NCBI GenBank assembly: GCA_051883395.1
Contig: JBJETQ010000014.1
Coordinates: 1 to 26,470 of the forward strand
Source of the DNA: HGM11368 sp051883395
GTDB lineage: Bacteria > Bacillota > Clostridia > Christensenellales > UBA3700
DNA: 26,470 nucleotides
Reading direction: 5' to 3'
Part shown: positions 15,538-21,299 of the stretch, one piece after another
How positions within the stretch are numbered: position 1 is the first letter of the stretch
How the letters are laid out: every line of letters starts with the position of its first letter
Notes under the pieces: generated by a model
Told to the model about the DNA's origin: nothing
The model's database searches: none
Seen by the model: the letters and a program-made list of their open reading frames with translations, nothing else
Position numbers and translations under genes: made by a program

Positions 15538-16108
15538 AAGTTGTTTCCCCCTTATTATTTATATCCTTTTCCGACAATGAAGCGTCGGATATTGCCTTGT
15601 AATAGACCGAAACGGGAACGTAATGCAAAATGAAATATGCAGCCAATCCTACCGTCAGTCCGCTCAATACGCCCAGCAGAGCGAGATAGGGCGTGTATGA
15701 CATCATAGCCGTTGAGCCGCTGACCATGCAAAATACAAGATTCTGCACTACATTGTGCAATACGGCTCCTACGACCGAAATGCTGGTAATCGATATTTTA
15801 TCTATGCAAGTGCGCACCAGAATTGCGCTTACCGCCAGCGAAATAAATCCGGCAGGAAGGGCGTAAATCATAGCGGCAGGATTGCCCGTGATGATGTTGC
15901 CAAGTACGATTCTTACCGTGGCAATGACAAAAGCGTCGAAAGGAGAAAGTATAATCAATGAAATGAGAGTAAACAGATTGGCAAGACCAAGCTTTGCACC
16001 CGGCAAAAAGAGCGGCGGAAAAGCGTTTTCTATGACAAAGACTATCAAAGACGCCGCACTCAAAATTGCAATAAGCGCCAATCTGTAAGCGGTATTTGAT
16101 TTTCTCAC
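15524..16108 (-). CDS. Gx transporter family membrane protein (Hpre_diP_synt_I)
   Basis: A 194-residue membrane protein of the family long annotated as heptaprenyl diphosphate synthase component I and now called Gx transporter, an ECF-substrate-component-like fold. Typical stretches are FVIENAFPPLFLPGAKLGLANLFTLI, VRIVLGNIITGNPAAMIYALPAGF and VGAVLHNVVQNLVF. It has five or six hydrophobic helices. It heads the rnf operon, an arrangement common in Clostridia, where it may supply a flavin precursor or quinone-related substrate; this role is inferred. Start is GTG 16108 behind AGGAG. The stop codon overlaps rnfC by 14 bases. Confidence 0.85.
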   Translation of the reverse strand: MRKSNTAYRLALIAILSAASLIVFVIENAFPPLFLPGAKLGLANLFTLISLIILSPFDAFVIATVRIVLGNIITGNPAAMIYALPAGFISLAVSAILVRTCIDKISITSISVVGAVLHNVVQNLVFCMVSGSTAMMSYTPYLALLGVLSGLTVGLAAYFILHYVPVSVYYKAISDASLSEKDINNKGETTFESN

Positions 16109-16129
16109 AATTTCTCTCCTATATTTTTA

Positions 16130-16158
16130 ATTATAAAATTAAATATTTTCTTTGTCAA
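16130..16158 (-). promoter_or_regulatory. promoter of the Gx transporter-rnfCDGEAB operon
   Basis: TTGACA (16158-16153), a 17-base spacer and TATAAT (16135-16130) on the minus strand: both hexamers are exact sigma-A consensus at the ideal spacing. The short leader contains AGGAG. This suggests strong constitutive expression of the Rnf complex. Confidence 0.88.
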
Positions 16159-16306
16159 TATCATTGTTGCCATCAAAGGCGCAAGTTATAGATATTTTTG
16201 TCTTGCGTCGTCGTAACGGATAAAAAGTGGTCGCATGCATAAATTATTGCAACGAAAAATAAAAAGTATGCGTTGGCAAATATCGCTATGCCAAAGTCGA
16301 TTTACG

Positions 16307-16315
16307 TGCTATAAT
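16307..16315 (+). promoter_or_regulatory. extended -10 promoter of the radical SAM gene, predicted leaderless
   Basis: TGC immediately before TATAAT (16310-16315) forms an extended -10 element. No good -35 lies 17 bases upstream (TATGCC). The ATG at 16322 is six bases past the -10, so +1 falls on its A. No Shine-Dalgarno sequence is present. Confidence 0.6.
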
Positions 16316-16321
16316 GATGCT

Positions 16322-17785
16322 ATGAAAACTGTTTTTCTGGCAATCAATTCTCAATACGTTCACACCTTGCTTGCGCCGAGATATCTCAAAGCCAACAGCC
16401 CTTTGCCTGTGGAAATTGTCGAAACCAACGTCAACGTGCAACTGTCTTCCGTTTTTTCTCAGTTGTATCTCAAAAAGCCCGACGTGGTGGCGATAAGCTG
16501 TTATATCTTCAATATCGCTTTTGTGGACAGGCTCTTGCAAGATATAAGGCTGTATTTGCCTGACGTCAAGATAATATTGGGCGGATACGAAGCCGCTTTT
16601 GACGAAGAAAAGTACGTGGGCAAAGCCGACTATATTATCAAAGGCGAAGGCGATTTTGTTTTTGGAAGACTGTTGCAGGACATAGAGAGCGGAGAAGGCA
16701 GATTTTCTAAGATTATCGAAGCGGGACAGGTGAGCAATCTTGACGATATTGTCAGTCCTTACGACGACGAGTACGCCATGATGGGCGACAACAGAATTCT
16801 GTATATGGAGAGCAGCAGGGGCTGTCCTTTCAGATGCAGCTACTGCATGTCGGGCGGCACCAGACCGAGAACTTTTTCTTTGCAAAGAACCTTTGACGAC
16901 TATCGCCGTCTTATGAAATACAATCCACGTCAAATCAAAATGGTTGACCGCACCTTCAATTTTGACGTCAAAAGAGCGACGAAAATTTTTGATTGGCTGA
17001 TAGACAATTACGGGGAGAGCAATACGAATTTTCACTTCGAGATGGCGCCCGAACTTTTTGACGACGAGATGTTTGAAGTATTGTCAAGAGCAAAAAAAGG
17101 ACTGTTTCAGTTTGAGATAGGAGTGCAGTCATTCAACAAGTCAACGCTGTCGGCGGTGGGAAGATGCGCCGACGTAGATAAGATTGCCGCCAATCTTGCC
17201 AGATTGAAAAAGATGGGCAATATCCATATACACACCGACCTGATTGCAGGTTTGCCACACGAAGATTACGACAGCTTTGTGCGTGGGTTTGACAGACTGT
17301 TCGTTATGGGCGGAGATTGTCTGCAACTTGGCTTTCTCAAAGTTCTCAAAGGCTCTCGTCTCCAAAAGGACAGCGACGGATACGTTATCGGTAGTCTGCC
17401 GCCTTACGAAATAGTATCTTCACCGTGTCTGAGCTTTGACGACGTGCTGGCTCTCAAAACATGCGAGAGCGCATTGGAAAGGTATCACAATAGCGGAAGA
17501 TTTGCGACCTGTATCGACTTTTTGGTGCCAAAATACTATTCTCCTTACGCATTTTTTTACGGGCTGGGAGAATATATTGCCGCCCGACGTGGCGACCGGG
17601 TAGCCATATCCGCACCTGCCCAATGCGACCTTTTGTGGCAATACGTGGCAGATAATTTGCCGTCGAATCTTGCCGACGAACAAGCTAAATACGACTTTAT
17701 GCAACGGCTTGAAGAATGTATTCAAACCGACTATAAACGTTGCGGCAACGCCCGAAGCTGGCACCGCCACGATAACAAAAACTGA
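16322..17785 (+). CDS. B12-binding-domain radical SAM protein
   Basis: A 487-residue cytoplasmic radical SAM enzyme. Residues 1 to about 140 form a cobalamin-binding-like Rossmann domain (PDVVAISCYIFN, VKIILGGYEAAF, ADYIIKGEGDF). The radical SAM core follows, with cluster cysteines C168-x3-C172-x2-C175 in SRGCPFRCSYC and later MVDRTFNFD and LFQFEIGVQSFN. The C-terminal 150 residues (SPYAFFYGLGEYIA region) resemble the DUF4080 extension found on such proteins in Clostridia. Family members with this architecture are often assigned to tRNA or lipid methylthiolation/methylation, but the substrate here is unknown. The ATG at 16322 is preferred over an upstream frame start at 16235 because a -10 box ends six bases before it. 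A typical cobalamin DXHXXG motif is not obvious, so B12 binding may be lost. Confidence 0.85.
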   Translation: MKTVFLAINSQYVHTLLAPRYLKANSPLPVEIVETNVNVQLSSVFSQLYLKKPDVVAISCYIFNIAFVDRLLQDIRLYLPDVKIILGGYEAAFDEEKYVGKADYIIKGEGDFVFGRLLQDIESGEGRFSKIIEAGQVSNLDDIVSPYDDEYAMMGDNRILYMESSRGCPFRCSYCMSGGTRPRTFSLQRTFDDYRRLMKYNPRQIKMVDRTFNFDVKRATKIFDWLIDNYGESNTNFHFEMAPELFDDEMFEVLSRAKKGLFQFEIGVQSFNKSTLSAVGRCADVDKIAANLARLKKMGNIHIHTDLIAGLPHEDYDSFVRGFDRLFVMGGDCLQLGFLKVLKGSRLQKDSDGYVIGSLPPYEIVSSPCLSFDDVLALKTCESALERYHNSGRFATCIDFLVPKYYSPYAFFYGLGEYIAARRGDRVAISAPAQCDLLWQYVADNLPSNLADEQAKYDFMQRLEECIQTDYKRCGNARSWHRHDNKN

Positions 17786-17804
17786 GCCGAAAAGCTCTTT
17801 TTTT
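17784..17804 (+). terminator. weak terminator after the radical SAM gene
   Basis: A short GAGC/GCTC stem around CGAAAA overlaps the stop codon region and runs into a long T tract. Confidence 0.5.
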
Positions 17805-17880
17805 ATTAAAATTTTTTTTATTTTCCCTAGTAAAATAGTCACTTTCGCAAACAAATGTTTACAAGCTGTGTCCATAAAAT

Positions 17881-17910
17881 TTGTATTATGGTCAGAATGT
17901 TTGTTATAAT
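17881..17910 (+). promoter_or_regulatory. promoter of the frameshifted zincin gene
   Basis: TTGTAT (17881-17886), an 18-base spacer and TATAAT (17905-17910). The leader of about 20 bases holds AAGGGGG before the ATG at 17937. The preceding 17805-17880 is AT-rich with no other feature. Confidence 0.6.
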
Positions 17911-17936
17911 TAATAAAAACAAATAAGGGGGTAAAA

Positions 17937-18872
17937 ATGCTTAATGAAAAATTTGGTAGCAAAAATGAGTTTTTTGGAACAATACTCACGTCAAATGATA
18001 TCGATGACGATATCAAAAATCGCTTAATGCGAATGTTATTAAAAGAGGAGGGGGACATAAAATCAATTGAAGAATTGGTAAAAGCAAAAATTAAATCGAA
18101 GCACAAAGACGAAAAGCAAATTTTAGCAAGCAATCTCTTGACAAGCATATTGAATAACGACTATGAAGACGTAGAATCAATCTTAGACGATTATGACTCT
18201 ATAGATAATCTTCAAGACGGACAATCGATATGCTTGTTTTATCGAGATAAATTCCCACAAGGCTATAATTTGTTGAACGAAATTTTGGAACATATTGCAA
18301 CTTGTAATAAAATGCAGTATAATTCATGTAAAGAAAAACTTTGCAACAAACACAATTTGCTAAATATTATCAAAGATTTGCAAGCCGTATGCGATACGGA
18401 AGAATATATGGAAGATCCGTGCGGAGTAGACCATATATGTGAAATTCCCGTAGTTGACGGCTTGCCCGTAGGAGCATACGCTTTAGGTGGCAATTGGTTT
18501 AAGAGTATAGGAAGCAAGATACGCAATTCTTATAACAAGACCAAAGAGAGATTAGGGGATTTTGCCAATGAGACTAAAGAAAAATTAGGAATTTTTGGTG
18601 ATGAGACTCGACAAAACGTAAAGGAGTTATCAAGCAAAGCAAAAGAAAGGTTACAAGACTTTGGAAGTAAAATATCTAGTGGATTTCAAAATTTCGGCAA
18701 CAATATCAAGTCTGGTTTAGAACAAACCAAAGAAAAAGTCAAATCGGGGGTAGAAGATGCAAAGGATAACGCAAGCGACTTTTTCAACAACGACAAAAAC
18801 GGTATTGAAGAGTGGAAAACGACCTTGCAACCGACTAATAAAGAAGACGATTCTGCTTTGAAAACGCTTTGA
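17937..18872 (+). CDS. unknown protein, N-terminal part of a frameshifted zincin-domain gene
   Basis: I do not recognise this 311-residue N-terminal part. It begins after AAGGGGG at good spacing. Residues 1-180 are acidic, helical and cysteine-containing (CNKMQYNSCKEKLC). Then comes a short glycine-rich stretch (LPVGAYALGGNWFKSIGSKI), and residues about 190-285 are amphipathic repeats of the kind KTKERLGDF, ETKEKLGIF, KAKERLQDF, QTKEKVKSG, similar to 11-residue LEA/apolipoprotein-type helices. No signal peptide is seen. The frame stops at CTT TGA (18867-18872), but the next reading frame carries on the same helical composition (FEKIADEVRNNPNGSIMSKV...), so the stop most likely interrupts a longer protein. 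Base composition is more AT-rich than the flanking genes, suggesting acquisition. Confidence 0.7.
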   Translation: MLNEKFGSKNEFFGTILTSNDIDDDIKNRLMRMLLKEEGDIKSIEELVKAKIKSKHKDEKQILASNLLTSILNNDYEDVESILDDYDSIDNLQDGQSICLFYRDKFPQGYNLLNEILEHIATCNKMQYNSCKEKLCNKHNLLNIIKDLQAVCDTEEYMEDPCGVDHICEIPVVDGLPVGAYALGGNWFKSIGSKIRNSYNKTKERLGDFANETKEKLGIFGDETRQNVKELSSKAKERLQDFGSKISSGFQNFGNNIKSGLEQTKEKVKSGVEDAKDNASDFFNNDKNGIEEWKTTLQPTNKEDDSALKTL

Positions 18873-18888
18873 AAAGATTGCTGACGAG

Positions 18889-19449
18889 GTGCGCAATAAT
18901 CCTAATGGCTCTATTATGAGCAAGGTATTGAATAAAACAGGAGAATTATACGATAGAGTAAACGATAAGACTAAAGAGTTGTCCCGAAAACTTAACGAAA
19001 AGATTAGAGAAAAAGCCACGGAATACGCTGACAGTCATGAAAAAGGTAAGTTCTTGACCAATTTGGCAGAAGATATCTCTAACTATGACAAGAACAATGA
19101 TAATCCCGATAAAGTCAGGGATGCGCATTATATACAAGGCTACAAAGGCGACAACGTTATCAAAGAAAAACTTGGTATGACGTTTGGAATAGGTGATATG
19201 ATATTTTATGACTTACGCAATGATAAAAGGGTATTAGATAATAGAAGGGACACCCTTGATCATGAGTATGGACATAATAGACAATACGACAATATTGGAT
19301 TCGTAAATTATTTGCTTGACGTTGCATTTCCGTCTATGAATGGATGGCTAAAAAATGTTCGTGGCGAATTGGTTGACAAAAATGGTAATAGTTTGAATTA
19401 TTATACCGATCAGCCGTGGGAAAACGGGCAAACAAACTTGGCGGGGTAG
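18889..19449 (+). CDS. zincin-like metallopeptidase domain, middle part of a frameshifted gene
   Basis: This 186-residue frame has no convincing start: GTG 18889 and ATG 18916 both lack a binding site, and the frame is open from 18862, overlapping the preceding gene. It continues the charged helix (NEKIREKATEYADSHEKGKF), then gives GMTFGIGDMIFYDLR, TLDHEYGHNRQYDNIGFVNYLL, FPSMNGW and YYTDQPWENG. HEYGH (19261-19275) is a zinc-binding HExxH motif. The combination DHEYGHxxQ...QPWE...GGV is familiar from zincin-like domains at the C-termini of RHS and other polymorphic toxins. The frame stops at 19447-19449, but the -1 frame continues GGVEPESNNIGKS, completing the domain signature. It may be translated only by frameshifting, or not at all. 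Confidence 0.55.
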   Translation: MRNNPNGSIMSKVLNKTGELYDRVNDKTKELSRKLNEKIREKATEYADSHEKGKFLTNLAEDISNYDKNNDNPDKVRDAHYIQGYKGDNVIKEKLGMTFGIGDMIFYDLRNDKRVLDNRRDTLDHEYGHNRQYDNIGFVNYLLDVAFPSMNGWLKNVRGELVDKNGNSLNYYTDQPWENGQTNLAG

Positions 19450-19586
19450 AGCCTGAATCAAATAATATTGGGAAAAGCAATATTGGTTATGATAGAAATA
19501 AAGCCGTTGTCGGTGACAAACAAGATATTCTTATTCCACGATACAGAAAAAAGAAATTGTTACAGTGGCTAGATAATCTAAATTAA
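19440..19586 (+). pseudogene. displaced C-terminus of the zincin gene
   Basis: In the frame of the 17937 gene, 19440-19586 reads GGVEPESNNIGKSNIGYDRN, then KAVVGDKQDILIPRYRKKKL, LQWLDNLN and a TAA stop. GGV is the residue triplet expected after QPWE in this zincin family, so this is the true C-terminus, separated from the body by a one-base shift within GCGGGGTAG. The run of four Gs at 19443-19446 is a natural site for loss of a base; a fifth G would restore the frame. Together with the first shift near 18865, the original gene would have spanned 17937-19586, about 549 codons. Confidence 0.65.
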
Positions 19587-19607
19587 AAGTATAAATGGGA
19601 GATGATT

Positions 19608-20417
19608 ATGAAGAAAAATATAAAAGTCATAGCGATATTGCTTGTATTGGCGGCAGTATTGTGTGTTTTCGCAACAGGTTGCGATCCAGAATATATAAAT
19701 AAAATATTGGTTGAGACTTCAATGAGTTGTTTGTTCAATCATTCAATGTATTTTGATTTGTCAAATATAATTGACGAGGATGGTTATGGTAGAGTATTGG
19801 TATCGACGTATGATTTGGTTGAAGACAATGAATTTACGTATTCAGATACTCTGATATATTATGCTATATATTTGGCGAGTGAACATTATATTTTTTATAA
19901 GCATCTCCCTAAAGTATATTATTTCGTTGCCTATGAAGACAACGTGGATAGCGAAGAGTTTGGGCAATTTTTGAGCGACAATCATTGGGGCGAAGAACTG
20001 TCCGCTACGATAGACCAATACGTGTCTTTCGGCTATCCTTATCACTTGATGGATAGAGAGCTGCTCGATACTCACGAGGGTTTCAAATATAGCGAATACG
20101 TCGGCGGAGCATACGACTACGTCAAGCAAAATATCTGTGCCGACATAGTTGAGCTCAACACTATCCCAAGTTACAAGGATTACAAGTTGATGAGCGCCTA
20201 TATCAACAACGAAGACGGCAATCTCTACGTTGTGATTAGCGACTGCAACGACCTTGACAATATCACGTATTCCAATCATCTCATCAGGTACGAGCATTTT
20301 CGAGAAGATTTGGAGAGTATTAAGGAGACAGTCGATTGGGTCAACGAATGTAAGATTTTTGACAAGGATTGGAATTGCGTCTACGAACAATGTATGGATG
20401 CGATAAATATATATTAG
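19608..20417 (+). CDS. predicted lipoprotein of unknown function
   Basis: A 269-residue protein with a lipoprotein signal: KKNIK, a hydrophobic stretch IAILLVLAAVLCVFATG and Cys25. The mature part is acidic and aromatic-rich (DTLIYYAIYLASEHYIFYKH, ATIDQYVSFGYPYHLMDREL) with no family I recognise. Start ATG 19608 is preferred over ATG 19602 because GGGAG lies six bases upstream of it. It begins 21 bases after the repaired stop of the zincin gene and probably shares its transcript, so an immunity or accessory function is possible but unproven. The first third is AT-rich like the zincin gene, whereas the rest has the composition and codon choice of the core genes, hinting at a chimeric origin. 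Confidence 0.75.
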   Translation: MKKNIKVIAILLVLAAVLCVFATGCDPEYINKILVETSMSCLFNHSMYFDLSNIIDEDGYGRVLVSTYDLVEDNEFTYSDTLIYYAIYLASEHYIFYKHLPKVYYFVAYEDNVDSEEFGQFLSDNHWGEELSATIDQYVSFGYPYHLMDRELLDTHEGFKYSEYVGGAYDYVKQNICADIVELNTIPSYKDYKLMSAYINNEDGNLYVVISDCNDLDNITYSNHLIRYEHFREDLESIKETVDWVNECKIFDKDWNCVYEQCMDAINIY

Positions 20418-20450
20418 TTGAGATAGTTGTATGGCTTGAGAAGGTAAACG

Positions 20451-20561
20451 ATTGAGAAAGAAATTGATAACGTAGTCGAAAAAGACGTATATGACAGAGT
20501 GATGATATCCACGGACAATATTGCAAACTCAATCAAAATTATTCAAAATAGACACAAATAG
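20451..20561 (+). pseudogene. short gene remnant before a terminator
   Basis: After three in-frame stops beyond the lipoprotein, the same frame is open for about 36 codons: TIEKEIDNVVEKDVYDRVMI, STDNIANSIKIIQNRHK, then TAG and immediately a terminator. The amphipathic sequence ending exactly at a terminator looks like the 3' end of a lost gene. There is no good start or ribosome-binding site. The 20418-20450 stretch shows nothing else. Confidence 0.35.
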
Positions 20562-20565
20562 CTTT

Positions 20566-20593
20566 CCCCACGCAAGACGTGGGGATTTTTTTT
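20566..20593 (+). terminator. terminator of the accessory patch
   Basis: Arms CCCCACG and CGTGGGG around CAAGA, followed by eight Ts. It separates the lipoprotein transcript from the metal-resistance operon. Confidence 0.88.
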
Positions 20594-20613
20594 GCAATTT
20601 TTTTTGAAAACCG

Positions 20614-20642
20614 TTGACAAGTAACGAATGACGGAATATACT
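20614..20642 (+). promoter_or_regulatory. promoter of the cadmium/zinc efflux operon
   Basis: TTGACA (20614-20619), a 17-base spacer and TATACT (20637-20642). Transcription should start near 20649, at the edge of the operator. Confidence 0.82.
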
Positions 20643-20650
20643 ATCAATAG

Positions 20651-20666
20651 TTGAACAATTATTCAA
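20651..20666 (+). promoter_or_regulatory. ArsR/SmtB-type operator
   Basis: The near-palindrome TTGAACAATTATTCAA contains TGAACAATTATTCA, one base different from the known SmtB/CzrA core TGAACAGTTATTCA. It covers the predicted transcription start, so bound repressor would block the promoter of its own operon until metal is bound. Confidence 0.75.
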
Positions 20667-20696
20667 TCGTTTGTCAAAACGAAAAGGAAGGAAAAG

Positions 20697-21059
20697 ATGG
20701 ATATTTTTAATGAAGAAGAAGTATGTCAATGCTCTCACGTGCATGACGAAGCAGTAGCCAACGCTTCTAGCCACATGCCGAGCGAAGACGAACTATATGA
20801 AGTATCGGAGTTGTTTAAGGTATTCGGCGACAGTACCAGAGTCAGAATATTGGCAGGTTTGTTCAGTCAGGAGATGTGCGTATGCGATATAGCGTCGTTG
20901 CTGGGTATGACCAAGTCGGCTATTTCGCATCAGTTGAGAGTACTCAGACAGACAAAACTCGTCAAGAGCAGAAAGAGCGGAAAGGAAGTATTTTATAGCC
21001 TTGCCGACGACCATATCAAGAGCATTTTTGCCCTTGCAATCGAACATATCAACGAATAA
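20697..21059 (+). CDS. cadC: CadC-like ArsR/SmtB metal-sensing repressor
   Basis: A 120-residue winged-helix repressor that releases DNA on binding toxic metal. The N-terminus holds C10-x-C12 with H14 and H16 (VCQCSHVH), and the DNA-binding-adjacent helix holds C61-x-C63 (EMCVCDIA). This four-cysteine arrangement is the Cd/Pb/Zn site of CadC. The C-terminal helix DDHIKSIFALAIEHINE offers D104/D105, H106, H117 and E120, like the alpha-5 zinc site of SmtB/CzrA. The recognition region is SLLGMTKSAISHQLRVLRQTKLV with the beta-wing GKEVFYSL. Start ATG 20697 follows AAGGAAGG. It is first in an operon with the HMA protein and ATPase and has a matching operator. Confidence 0.88.
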   Translation: MDIFNEEEVCQCSHVHDEAVANASSHMPSEDELYEVSELFKVFGDSTRVRILAGLFSQEMCVCDIASLLGMTKSAISHQLRVLRQTKLVKSRKSGKEVFYSLADDHIKSIFALAIEHINE

Positions 21060-21083
21060 AAACTTAGTAAAGGAGACTTAGTT

Positions 21084-21299
21084 ATGAAAAAAGTTTATAA
21101 GGTACAAAATCTTTGTTGCGGAAATTGCGCTAGAAAAATCGAAGAAAAGATAGCCGCTCTTGACGGCGTGCAGGAGTGCAGACTCAACTTTATGACTCTG
21201 CGTCTCACCATTGTCAGCGATGACGGCAAAGAAGAAGACGTTTTGCAACAGGCCAAAAAAATTGCCAAAAAGATAGAACCGGAGTGTGAGATAGTATGA
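21084..21299 (+). CDS. heavy-metal-associated (HMA) domain protein
   Basis: A 71-residue HMA/copper-chaperone-like fold: KVQNLCCGNCARKIEEKIAAL gives the CxxC metal site (CGNC) preceded by an extra Cys, and GVQECRLNFMTLRLTI is the following hairpin. In most CadA pumps this domain is fused to the N-terminus; here it is a separate gene, coupled to the ATPase gene by an ATGA overlap. It probably delivers metal to the pump or senses metal for it. Start ATG 21084 follows AAAGGAG at eight bases. Confidence 0.85.
   Translation: MKKVYKVQNLCCGNCARKIEEKIAALDGVQECRLNFMTLRLTIVSDDGKEEDVLQQAKKIAKKIEPECEIV

Noticed and set aside
18855..18876. Copy-number change of the 11-bp tandem repeat as a simple on/off switch
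   Set aside because: One copy or three copies do not restore the frame; three copies keep the same TGA and one copy leads to another stop, so plain repeat slippage does not explain the gene.
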